A DNA stretch of 64,000 bases, from the NCBI GenBank assembly GCA_965223085.1, contig OZ244981.1, positions 2,108,001-2,172,000 on the forward strand, given 5' to 3'. Source of the stretch: CBDCVO01 sp965223085. Its GTDB lineage: Bacteria; Pseudomonadota; Gammaproteobacteria; Ga0077536. A program made the translations under genes and the position numbers. This document shows, piece by piece, positions 35,840 through 46,302 of this stretch. Every line of letters starts with the position of its first letter. Positions within the stretch are counted from its first letter, which is position 1. The notes under the pieces were generated by a model, which saw only the letters and a list, made by a program, of their open reading frames with translations, did not search any database and was not told where the DNA came from.

Positions 35840-37324
35840 TTACCTGATCTCGGTGGACTCGAGATCGATCCTTGCGTGTAGCGTCTTAGGGGACAGGGCG
35901 TGTACGACCCAATTGCTCGAACTATTCGGCGTTTGCATGGCCAGCTCGTCGAGGGTGGCGATCAGCGGCGCCGCTTTTTGATGAAAATCGGCTAAATAGC
36001 GGTCTTCGATGGGCGATGCTTGCGGGAGATCCACGGTAAGTGGATTGCGGTGTACGCCAGAGACCAAAAACTCATAATGCAAATGAGGCCCAGTGGCGAG
36101 TCCGGTTTTACCGACGTAACCGATAGTGTCACCTTGCTTCACGCGCTTACCGATCGCGACGTTTCGTGCATAGCGCGACATGTGCGCGTAGAGGGTGCTG
36201 TAAGTGTCGCCGTGGCGTAGAACGACGGTTTTGCCGTAGCCGTTTTTTGTGCCGACAAAAGCGACTTTGCCGTTCGCTGTCGCTCTGATCGGGGTGCCGT
36301 GCGGTGCAGCATAGTCAACGCCCTTATGCGCACGGATCGTGTTAAGGACCGGGTGTCTACGGCCCAGACTAAAGCGCGAACTAATGCGGCTAAAGTTGAC
36401 CGGGGTGCGCAGAAAGGTCTTGCGCATCGCTTTTCCGGTGTCAGAAAAATAACCCTCTATGCCGTCCTCGTGGTGGTAGTACAAGGCGCGAAGTCGTTGG
36501 CCACGGTTGGTGAATTCGGCCGCGAGGATACGTCCATTCGAAACTTTCTCGCCATTCTTATAGATTTCCTCGAACACCACACTAAAGCTGTCGCCGTTAC
36601 GAATATCCAATGCGAAATCGATGTCCCACCCAAAAATTTCGGTCAGCTCCATGATGGTTTTGTCGGGCAAACCCACTTGCTGGCCGTCCACGAACAGCGA
36701 TTTTTCTATTTGGGCAATCGCAGTTGCTCGCTTGGTTTCTGGGTCGGTTTTGTGCACCTCGATCACAAAGTCATCGCCGTCACGGTTCACGTCCAGTGTG
36801 TGCCACAGGTCTATTTCATAGGTGAGCGCGTCGAGCGCTCCCTCGCGTGCTTGGAAGCGGAGCAAATGATTTGGTTGCAGACGCTTCAACACGCTCGCTT
36901 TTTCGTCGCTCGATAAGATCCTATGTAGGTCCCGCTTCGATAAACCGAGGCGTCCGAAGATCAAGGACATATTATCCCCCGCCGCCACCGCGACCGACTG
37001 CCAAATTTCGCGGTGTTGCTCACGCGCCGGCGTCGCGTACGCCAAGCCGGCTATCGGAATGAGTGGCTCCAAGGGTAGCCGACCGTAGCGGCCGGGTTTG
37101 ATCGGAACACCGCTGTTGATGAGCGGTAACGGCGCCATTGGTTCAGGGCTAGCCGCGCCCACCGGTGGCGCTGGGAGACTCTCTTCCGGCGGCTGTGAGT
37201 AGAACTTAAATGTGACTAGGCCGACGGCGCAAAACGCAAACACGAGCACCAGCGCGATCTTTCGCCAAAACTTCAGCCGCCTGTTTTTCCTCCCGCCTGC
37301 AGGGTTAGCAAAGTCGAGGTACAC
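35840..37324 (-). CDS. M23-family murein endopeptidase (MepM-like)
   Basis: A 494-residue envelope peptidase. One N-terminal membrane helix (about 25-43) anchors it. A LysM/OapA-like region follows (VAVAAGDNMSLIFGRLGLS), and the C-terminal LytM domain carries the Zn motifs HKGVDYAAPHGTP (HxxxD) and GPHLHYEF (HxH). It should cut peptide cross-links to allow wall growth. Both neighbours, anmK and the bactofilin, also concern the cell wall. Divergent from tyrS. Confidence 0.93.
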   Translation of the reverse strand: MYLDFANPAGGRKNRRLKFWRKIALVLVFAFCAVGLVTFKFYSQPPEESLPAPPVGAASPEPMAPLPLINSGVPIKPGRYGRLPLEPLIPIAGLAYATPAREQHREIWQSVAVAAGDNMSLIFGRLGLSKRDLHRILSSDEKASVLKRLQPNHLLRFQAREGALDALTYEIDLWHTLDVNRDGDDFVIEVHKTDPETKRATAIAQIEKSLFVDGQQVGLPDKTIMELTEIFGWDIDFALDIRNGDSFSVVFEEIYKNGEKVSNGRILAAEFTNRGQRLRALYYHHEDGIEGYFSDTGKAMRKTFLRTPVNFSRISSRFSLGRRHPVLNTIRAHKGVDYAAPHGTPIRATANGKVAFVGTKNGYGKTVVLRHGDTYSTLYAHMSRYARNVAIGKRVKQGDTIGYVGKTGLATGPHLHYEFLVSGVHRNPLTVDLPQASPIEDRYLADFHQKAAPLIATLDELAMQTPNSSSNWVVHALSPKTLHARIDLESTEIR

Positions 37325-37478
37325 GTTCCCGCCGTGTTTGATCTACTGTTGAGCGCAAATGCTTGCGAGTATTTGTTGTCTTAACAACATAGCGTGTGAC
37401 AACGATATGGTCAACGCATTCTTATCGTGTTGTGATAGCCTTTTCTTGATGTTTTAGGTGCGGAGTTAAATCGCAATC

Positions 37479-38669
37479 ATGATCCAAGACGCGCTCGAGT
37501 TATTGCAACGGGGCACTACGGAGATTCTAGTGCTCGACGAATTGGAGCAGCGCCTCGCCACGGGTCGGCCGTTACGCGTAAAAGCCGGTTTTGATCCCAC
37601 CGCGCCGGATCTTCATCTTGGTCATACCGTCATACTCAATAAGATGCGCCAGTTCCAAGATCTAGGCCATGAGGTTTTTTTTCTGATCGGGGATTTCACC
37701 GGAATGATCGGCGATCCAAGCGGGAAATCGGTCACCCGCCCGCCTTTGAGCCGTGCGGAAGTGGACCAGAACGCCGAAACTTATCGCGCTCAGGTGTTCA
37801 AGATCCTCGATCCGGAAAAAACCCGTATCGTATTTAATTCGACTTGGCTAGAAGCACTTAACGCGCGCGATTTGATCCGACTTGCTGCGCAACACACCGT
37901 CGCCCGTATGCTCGAGCGCGACGATTTTCACACCCGCTATACGGCGGGGAAGCCCATTGCGATTCATGAATTTTTGTATCCGCTAATTCAGGGCCAAGAT
38001 TCGGTGGCGCTGAGGGCTGACGTCGAGTTGGGCGGCACCGATCAGAAGTTCAACCTCTTGGTCGGACGTCAACTCATGGCCGCTGCCGATTTGGCGCCTC
38101 AGGTCGTCATTACCCTGCCCCTGCTCGAAGGTTTACGGGGCGCGCAAAAAATGTCGAAGTCGCTGGACAACTACGTCGCGATTGACGATATGCCGGAGGC
38201 GATGTTCGGTAAACTCATGTCGATTTCCGATGACCGCATGTGGCGCTACTTTGAGCTTCTAAGCTTGCGGCCCACGGCCGAAATCGAGGCGCTCGGGAGG
38301 GCCGTGGACCAAGGCCGTAATCCGCGTGACGTTAAAGTCGAACTGGCCCGCGAAATCGTCACGCGCTTCCATGATCGCAGGGCCGCGAACGCAGCGGAGG
38401 CGGTGTTTTTCGAGCGCGCGCGCGGGGCGCTACCGGCGGACGTACCGCAATGTGAAATCGAGCTCGGTGAGGGTATGCCGATTGCGAATGTCCTGAAGAC
38501 TGCGGGTCTGGTCGTCAGCACCTCGGAAGCCCGCCGGCTGATTCGCCAAGGGGCGGTCCGGATTGACCAGTCTCGCCTCGAGGACGCGAACCACATTCTG
38601 AGCGGGCCACGGGACTGCATCATTCAAGTGGGCAAACGTCGTATCGTGCGCGTGATCAGCCGCCGCTAA
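37479..38669 (+). CDS. tyrS: tyrosine--tRNA ligase
   Basis: A 396-residue class I synthetase. The HIGH-type motif is DLHLGHT (about residues 44-50) and the KMSKS motif is intact in GAQKMSKSLDNY. A C-terminal S4 RNA-binding domain contains SEARRLIRQGAVRID. It matches the shorter TyrS/TyrZ type found in Pseudomonas. It lies directly upstream of the rRNA operon promoter. Confidence 0.97.
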   Translation: MIQDALELLQRGTTEILVLDELEQRLATGRPLRVKAGFDPTAPDLHLGHTVILNKMRQFQDLGHEVFFLIGDFTGMIGDPSGKSVTRPPLSRAEVDQNAETYRAQVFKILDPEKTRIVFNSTWLEALNARDLIRLAAQHTVARMLERDDFHTRYTAGKPIAIHEFLYPLIQGQDSVALRADVELGGTDQKFNLLVGRQLMAAADLAPQVVITLPLLEGLRGAQKMSKSLDNYVAIDDMPEAMFGKLMSISDDRMWRYFELLSLRPTAEIEALGRAVDQGRNPRDVKVELAREIVTRFHDRRAANAAEAVFFERARGALPADVPQCEIELGEGMPIANVLKTAGLVVSTSEARRLIRQGAVRIDQSRLEDANHILSGPRDCIIQVGKRRIVRVISRR

Positions 38670-38705
38670 ACAGCGCATAATGTACCCATTTTCCGATTTT
38701 AGCTG

Positions 38706-38733
38706 TTGACCAGCAAGGTGTTCGGAGTATAAT
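38706..38733 (+). promoter_or_regulatory. rRNA operon promoter
   Basis: TTGACC at 38706-38711 and a perfect TATAAT at 38728-38733 are spaced by 16 bp, as in strong rRNA promoters, about 170 bp before 16S. An AT-rich stretch before the -35 could act as an UP element. Confidence 0.82.
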
Positions 38734-38763
38734 TTCGCTCCTCACTCGCGGGGGTCTCCGCGA

Positions 38764-38774
38764 TTTCTTTAACA
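38764..38774 (+). promoter_or_regulatory. boxA antitermination element, 16S leader
   Basis: TTTCTTTAACA lies in the leader and matches the boxA core (TGCTCTTTAACA) that loads the NusB/S10 antitermination complex. Confidence 0.65.
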
Positions 38775-38904
38775 ATGTGTCTGACCAAACAATTTGTGTG
38801 GGCGCTAACGTCGAGTTTGCCATCAAAACCTGATGGTTCGACGTTGCGCAAGTAACGTTGAGCCATTCAAACTGAATCGCTTGAGGAAACTCGGGCGCAA
38901 TCTT

Positions 38905-40458
<1,554 letters not shown>

Positions 40459-40640
40459 AAAGAGACTATGGCATCGCTCGATGCTTAGCGCCCCCACAAG
40501 TTGTTTGATCAGGCGATTCGTTTGCTTAGGTCTAGCGGAATCCGACTGGGCGCCGCGATAAGGAGACTAGCGTTCGCGCCCGCCGGCACGTGTTCGAAGG
40601 CGCGAATGCAATGGCACCTGGCCCAGGAATCGGTTAGCCG

Positions 40641-40717
<77 letters not shown>

Positions 40718-40832
40718 ATTCAGAAGATAGAAGACAGAAGACGGCGGACAGACTTTTGTGCGGCTCCGCCGCATGTTAACGGCCGCTTCGCGGCACTTTA
40801 TGTTCCGTCCTCGGTCTTCTGTCTTCTGAATT
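40718..40832. repeat. palindromic repeat filling the tRNA-Ile/tRNA-Ala spacer
   Basis: The spacer between the two tRNAs is one 115-bp imperfect palindrome. Its left arm (from 40718, CAGAAGACAGAAGAC-like) pairs with the right arm GTCTTCTGTCTTCTGAAT (ending 40832). Inside lie two small GC hairpins, GCGGCTCCGCCGC and CCGCTTCGCGG. The arms look like a dispersed repeat, and related AGAAGAC/AAGACAG runs recur in the insertion in 23S (41318-41452). Confidence 0.75.
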
Positions 40833-40908
40833 GGGGCTGTAGCTCAGCTGGGAGAGCGCCTGCTTTGCACGCAGGAGGTCGGCGGTTCGATCCCGCTCAG
40901 CTCCACCA
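40833..40908 (+). tRNA. tRNA-Ala (anticodon UGC)
   Basis: A 76-base tRNA with encoded CCA. The acceptor starts GGGGCTG, the anticodon loop reads TTTGCAC, and the T arm is GGTTCGATCC. Second tRNA of the 16S-23S spacer. Confidence 0.97.
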
Positions 40909-41024
40909 GTTTTCCCTAAGCTCATATGAAGGCGTTAAGTAATAGGTCATGTGCGCAAGTGCGCAACGGTGGGTTATCACTTACGCCGCTCGGCGTTAGG
41001 CGGCTGCGGATGTCTTCGCAGCAA

Positions 41025-41036
41025 TGCTCTTTAACA
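41025..41036 (+). promoter_or_regulatory. boxA antitermination element, 16S-23S spacer
   Basis: A perfect TGCTCTTTAACA followed by ATTTG stands about 115 bases before 23S, the usual place for the second boxA. Confidence 0.8.
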
Positions 41037-41317
41037 ATTTGGGAAGTCGAATAGGCGCAAAGACAGGATATACCTGTCTTTAGCAAGTACATTGCATTCG
41101 CATTTATAACCGCAGGGATTTGTGTGTCAACAGATTGTTTGAGGTTATATAGTCAAGCGAAAAAGCGCATGTGGTGGATGCCTAGGCGGCAGGAGGCGAT
41201 GAAGGACGTGGTAGCCTGCGAAAAGCTTCGGGGAGTTGGCAAACAAGCATTGATCCGGAGATATCCGAATGGGGAAACCCGACGCACACTTTAAGCGCTC
41301 TCGCGCTTAAAGTGTGC

Positions 41318-41452
41318 TCAGAAGACGAAAGACAGAGGACGAAGACAGATAAAAACCGAGCCGTAAAGCGGCGCGCGTTGAAGTTTGTGTTCGGTCATCT
41401 ATTACTCGACTTCGGAGCGCACATCACTAACGCGAGATTGTTAAGAGAACGT
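41318..41452 (+). repeat. intervening sequence in 23S helix 9, flanked by 11-bp direct repeats
   Basis: Without this segment helix 9 would be a perfect hairpin from GACGCACACTTTAAGCGC, loop TCTC, and its complement. The 135-bp insert is bounded by direct repeats TTAAAGTGTGC (41307-41317 and 41453-41463), as if the target had been duplicated. The insert begins with CAGAAGACGAAAGACAGAGG, similar to the arms of the spacer palindrome at 40718-40832. The 14-bp outer stem 41281-41294/41453-41466 is preserved and could be cut by RNase III. Confidence 0.8.
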
Positions 41453-41763
41453 TTAAAGTGTGCGTCATCGTTCGTTGAATAACATAGGCGAGCGAAGCGA
41501 TACCCGGGGAACTGAAACATCTAAGTACCCGGAGGAAAAGAAATCAACCGAGATTCCCTTAGTAGCGGCGAGCGAACGGGGATGAGCCCTAAAGCTCTTA
41601 GTGTGTTAGTGGAACAATCTGGAAAGGTTGGCCATAGACGGTGATAGCCCGGTACATGAAAGCTATCTAAGAGTTATTCGAGTAGGACGGGGCACGTGAA
41701 ACCTTGTCTGAACATGGGGGGACCATCCTCCAAGGCTAAATACTCCCTGCCGACCGATAGCGA

Positions 41764-41797
<34 letters not shown>

Positions 41798-42071
41798 GGA
41801 GAGGGGAGTGAAATAGAACCTGAAACCGCATGCGTACAAGCAGTGGGAGCCTGTCTTCGGACGGGTGACCGCGTACCTTTTGTATAATGGGTCAGCGACT
41901 TACTTCTCAGTGGCAAGCTTAACCGTTTAGGGGAGGCATAGGGAAACCGAGTCTTAATAGGGCGTTTAGTCGCTGGGAGTAGACCCGAAACCGGGCGATC
42001 TATTCATGGCCAGGGTGAAGGTGGGGTAATGCCTACTGGAGGCCCGAACCGGGTAATGTTGAAAAATTATC

Positions 42072-42106
<35 letters not shown>

Positions 42107-42360
42107 GCTCGGAGATAGCTGGTTCTCCTCGAAAGCTATTTAGGTAGCGCCTCGTGTATCACTCTCGGGGGTAGAGCACTGTTATGGCTAGGGGGTTCCC
42201 AGGAACTTACCAAACCATTGCAAACTCCGAATACCGAGAAGTGCAATCACGGGAGACACACGGCGGGTGATAAGGTCCGTCGTGGAAAGGGAAACAGCCC
42301 AGACCGCCAGCTAAGGTCCCCAAATTACAGCTCAGTGGGAAACGATGTGGGAAGGCAAAA

Positions 42361-42422
<62 letters not shown>

Positions 42423-42503
42423 GAGTCGGCCTGCGCGGAAGATGTAACGGGGCTAAGCTGTATACCGAAGCTGCGGATGCAGTACTCCACTTTAGTCGAC
42501 TGT

Positions 42504-42588
42504 AATTTTGGGGGCACATTACTTAATTGTTTCCAAGGATAGATTGCACTTAAGTCGGTGCACAATTAAGTAATGTGTCCCTAAAATT
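42504..42588 (+). repeat. palindromic intervening sequence in 23S helix 45
   Basis: Two 27-bp arms (42504-42530 and 42562-42588) are complementary at 25 positions, with core CACATTACTTAATTGT. They sit on top of an extended helix 45 stem, whose base GCAGTACTCC (42479-42488) pairs with GGAGTACTGC (42610-42619). The core resembles, from memory, palindromes linked to REP-associated IS200-like (RAYT) transposases. It is predicted to be removed, splitting 23S at this helix. Confidence 0.82.
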
Positions 42589-43256
42589 CAAAAGCTCAGT
42601 CGATTAAAGGGAGTACTGCGTGGTAGAGGAGCGTTCCGTAAGCCTGTGAAGGTGTGCCGGGAGGCATGCTGGAGGTATCGGAAGTGCGAATGCTGACATG
42701 AGTAGCGATAATGCGGGTGAAAAACCCGCACGCCGAAAGCCCAAGGTTTCCTGCGCAACGTTAATCGGCGCAGGGTGAGTCGGCCCCTAAGGCGAGGCAG
42801 AAATGCGTAGTCGATGGGAAGCAGGTTAATATTCCTGCACCTCGCATAATTGCGATGGGGAGACGGAGAAGGCTAGGCCAGCCAGGTGTTGGATATCCTG
42901 GTTTAAGCGTGTAGGGAGTCCTCTTAGGTAAATCCGGGAGGGCAATCCTGAGGCGTGATGACGAGCACCCTCTTTGTAGGGAGCGAAGTGGTTGATGCCC
43001 TGCTTCCAGGAAAATCCTCTAAGCTTCAGATTATGCGAGACCGTACCCCAAACCGACACAGGTGGGCAGGGAGAGAATCCCAAGGCGCTTGAGAGAACTC
43101 TGGTGAAGGAACTAGGCAAAATAGCACCGTAACTTCGGGAGAAGGTGTGCCCTTTGTACGTGAAGAGCTTGCGCTCCGAGCGGAAGGGGGTCGCAGCGAC
43201 CAGGTGGCCGCGACTGTTTACTAAAAACACAGCACTCTGCAAAGACGAAAGTCGAC

Positions 43257-43291
<35 letters not shown>

Positions 43292-43334
43292 TAATTGATG
43301 GGGTTAGCATTTCTTCGGATTCGCGAAGCCCTTG

Positions 43335-43428
<94 letters not shown>

Positions 43429-43690
43429 CGATGGCCACACTGTCTCCACCAGAGACTCAGCGAAATTGAACTCGCTGTTAAGATGCAGTGTACCCGCGGC
43501 TAGACGGAAAGACCCCGTGAACCTTTACTACAGCTTTGCACTGGACTTTGAACATGTCTGTGTAGGATAGGTGGGAGGCTTTGAAGCGAGAACGCTAGTT
43601 TTCGTGGAGCCAACCTTGAAATACCACCCTGACGTGTTTGGGGTTCTAACCCAGGTCCGTTATCCGGATCGGGGACAGTGTATGGTGGGT

Positions 43691-43733
<43 letters not shown>

Positions 43734-43834
43734 ACAAAGGTGCCCTCAGCGCGGTCGGAAATCGCGCATCGAGTGTAAAGGCAGAAGGGCGCTTGACTGC
43801 GAGACAGACACGTCGAGCAGGTACGAAAGTAGGT

Positions 43835-43910
<76 letters not shown>

Positions 43911-43936
43911 TCCTCCCAAGAGTTCACATCGACGGG

Positions 43937-43982
<46 letters not shown>

Positions 43983-43984
43983 CC

Positions 43985-44017
<33 letters not shown>

Positions 44018-44183
44018 TGGTACGCGAGCTGGGTTTAGAACGTCGTGAGACAGTTCGGTCCCTATCTGCCGTGGGCGCTGGAGACTTGAAGGGAGCTGCT
44101 CCTAGTACGAGAGGACCGGAGTGGACGTACCTCTGGTGTTCCGGTTGTCACGCCAGTGGCACTGCCGGGTAGCTATGTACGGA

Positions 44184-44219
<36 letters not shown>

Positions 44220-44457
44220 CCCCTAAGATTAGGTCTCCCTGGACCCTCGAGGTCCCTGAAGGGCCCTTGTAGACGACAAGGTTGATAGGCCAGGTGTGGA
44301 AGCTCAGTAATGAGTGCAGCTAACTGGTACTAATTGCCCGTGAGGCTTGACTATATAACGCTCAAGCAATCTCAATGCAAGGTTACATGCAAGCCTATTT
44401 GATACTTCCCAATTGTGGTGACGCGTGAATTAATTTTCGCCTGTCATGCGACCAGTT

Positions 44458-44576
44458 TGCCTGGCAACCATAGCGAGTGGGAACCACCTGAATCCATCCC
44501 GAACTCAGAAGTGAAACTGCTCAGCGCCGATGATAGTGTGGCAGCTGCCATGTGAAAGTAGGACATTGCCAGGCTT
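44458..44576 (+). rRNA. rrf: 5S ribosomal RNA
   Basis: About 119 bases, from TGCCTGGCAACCATAG to its complement TTGCCAGGC. The conserved CCGAACTCAGAAGTGAAAC is present. Followed 15 bases later by the operon terminator. Confidence 0.96.
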
Positions 44577-44591
44577 TAAACACTCGAGTAA

Positions 44592-44626
44592 ACCCCAGGG
44601 GCGTTGCGCCTCTGGGGTATTTTTTT
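44592..44626 (+). terminator. rRNA operon terminator
   Basis: ACCCCAGGGGCG and CGCCTCTGGGGT form a 12-bp stem with a TTG loop (one wobble pair), followed after an A by a run of seven T. A classic intrinsic terminator just after 5S. Confidence 0.93.
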
Positions 44627-44670
44627 GACGTTTACGCCCCGTACAAACCCGCGCGTGTTTAGGGCCCGCC

Positions 44671-45651
44671 TTAGTTAATTCGTGGCTGCCGGACAGTGCT
44701 ATTTTGGTGCCCGGTGTAGCCACCCGGCGAGGGGTGGTTTGGTCGAAAATTTATCGACGACTCTAGGCGGCGGCGCATAAGTTTAGTACGGGCCGCGACA
44801 AGATAGCCCATAGCGCGTAGTTTCGATTCCGGCAAACTGAGCGCCTGCTTGACCCACAAATCAAGCTCGCCGTAAAGATCGTTACGACCTATCTGCGAGA
44901 AGTCGCAGCATGTTTTCGCTAGCGAGCCGTTTGTGATCATGTCCATGATCGTGGCGCTGCCTTGACCCTTGTCTACCAATACGTCGACGATGCCAATTTC
45001 GTGGAGAAAATCGGCCGTAAAGCGCTCACTTGAAGCAATGATGCGGGTGGCGACATCCTCACCGATGCGGGCGGCAAGCAGCGCTCGTGCGCCCATGCCG
45101 GGGAACAGGCCAAACAAAGATTCCGGGAATCCGCACTTCGTGCCTTTTTCTGCAACCAAGGTACGACACGCAAGGGCGGCCTCGAAACCGCCGCCTTGGG
45201 CTTCCCCTTCTAGTAAGGCAATCGCGTGGATATCGGCGCCGTGTCCGCTAACACAGTGCCAAACCTGGTCGATGGCGGTCGTCGCATAACGCCGCAGTGA
45301 CGCCTCGTCACCCGAGCGGATCCAACTGAGGAAGCTCGCGAGATCACCCCCTAGAGAGAAGATGCCTGGGGTTTTCGAACCGATGACGTGGTAACGGCAA
45401 TCATGAAAACGTTCTTTACTTTCCACCTGTAGATGAAGGTTATCTATTTCCTTTAATAGACCGGGAGAGAACCACGGCACGCCGTCGGCGTGCAGATATG
45501 ACCACAAGGTTTGTGTGCTGGTATCGAAGGCAACTTCAAGTTGGTTGCTTAAGTCGCGCTTGAGACGAGCTAAAATGGTCTCGCTCGTGAGCGGCGTAGT
45601 TGCAGTAGGAAAGTAGTTGTTGCTGGGCCCAGTAATAACGTTCGAGTACAT
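44671..45651 (-). CDS. rpfF: DSF synthase, RpfF-like crotonase
   Basis: A 326-residue enoyl-CoA hydratase-fold protein. It matches RpfF, which makes cis-2-unsaturated fatty-acid signals (DSF) by dehydrating 3-hydroxyacyl-ACP and cleaving the thioester. The two catalytic glutamates are present with the RpfF spacing: Glu157 in GGGFEAAL and Glu177 in GFPESLFGLFPGMGA (Xanthomonas Glu141/Glu161). SLGGDLASFLSWIRSGD (99-115) is the other RpfF signature. Slightly longer than usual at both ends. AGGAG lies nine bases before the ATG. An ACP gene diverges from it and an RpfC-like sensor follows upstream, so the genes form a DSF signalling locus. Confidence 0.9.
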   Translation of the reverse strand: MYSNVITGPSNNYFPTATTPLTSETILARLKRDLSNQLEVAFDTSTQTLWSYLHADGVPWFSPGLLKEIDNLHLQVESKERFHDCRYHVIGSKTPGIFSLGGDLASFLSWIRSGDEASLRRYATTAIDQVWHCVSGHGADIHAIALLEGEAQGGGFEAALACRTLVAEKGTKCGFPESLFGLFPGMGARALLAARIGEDVATRIIASSERFTADFLHEIGIVDVLVDKGQGSATIMDMITNGSLAKTCCDFSQIGRNDLYGELDLWVKQALSLPESKLRAMGYLVAARTKLMRRRLESSINFRPNHPSPGGYTGHQNSTVRQPRIN

Positions 45652-45912
45652 TGCATATTTCTCCTGCGTTTGATCAAAAATCCTACGATCCTTATCGGTA
45701 AGTTTGGCTATCCTTAGCAGTAATTTTTTTCGGTGGCGCCTGAGGCTCGACGGTGATCTCTAGCGGCGGGCGGTTTGATTACACTGTAAACCCCATCAGC
45801 GATGCATTTCCCATCCGAAGATACTCAAAATGGGTTACATCAGTTAGTCATGCGGGTATCGTCGTTTTATGGGACACTGCGCCTTATAAAAGAAGTCTTA
45901 GGCGGTACCTCG

Positions 45913-46200
45913 ATGACTGGTAAACATCTAAGCGAGTCGGCAAATATTCAACATAGGGTCGAGGAGATTTTGAGGGAATCGTTAAACCTGGGCGGCACAT
46001 ATCATCTTACCGCTAACACGCGCCTAAAAGCCGATCTAAACGCTGATTCAATGGATGTCACCACGATCCTAATCGCCATGGATGAGACGTTCGATTGTGA
46101 ATTCAATCTCGATGACTTGCCGCGCGACGACGTCACCATTGAGTGGATTGCAAAATATGTGCAAACGCGGTTGCGGCGTAGTGCACCCGCGCTCAACTGA
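45913..46200 (+). CDS. acyl carrier protein, associated with DSF locus
   Basis: A 95-residue protein from the ATG at 45913; the frame is open from 45802, but only the downstream start gives a normal ACP. The phosphopantetheine attachment site is Ser46 in LNADSMDVTTILIAMDE (DSM in place of the usual DSL), followed by the acidic helix typical of ACPs. It is basic at the C-terminus (RLRRS), unlike AcpP. It lies between and opposite to rpfF and rpfC. As RpfF works on acyl-ACP, a dedicated carrier for signal synthesis is plausible but unproven. Confidence 0.85.
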   Translation: MTGKHLSESANIQHRVEEILRESLNLGGTYHLTANTRLKADLNADSMDVTTILIAMDETFDCEFNLDDLPRDDVTIEWIAKYVQTRLRRSAPALN

Positions 46201-46302
46201 GCTCGGATAGATCGCCAAATCACGTTTTAGAAACCTCGCACCAATTTGCAGCATGGTCGCCGCTACGAAAATCTGGCGAAACAAATTCCAGGTGGGCTTT
46301 TT

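Noticed and set aside
40718..40832. CRISPR-like or tRNA-like element in the tRNA spacer
   Set aside because: There is one palindrome, not a series of spaced direct repeats, and no third tRNA can be folded from it.
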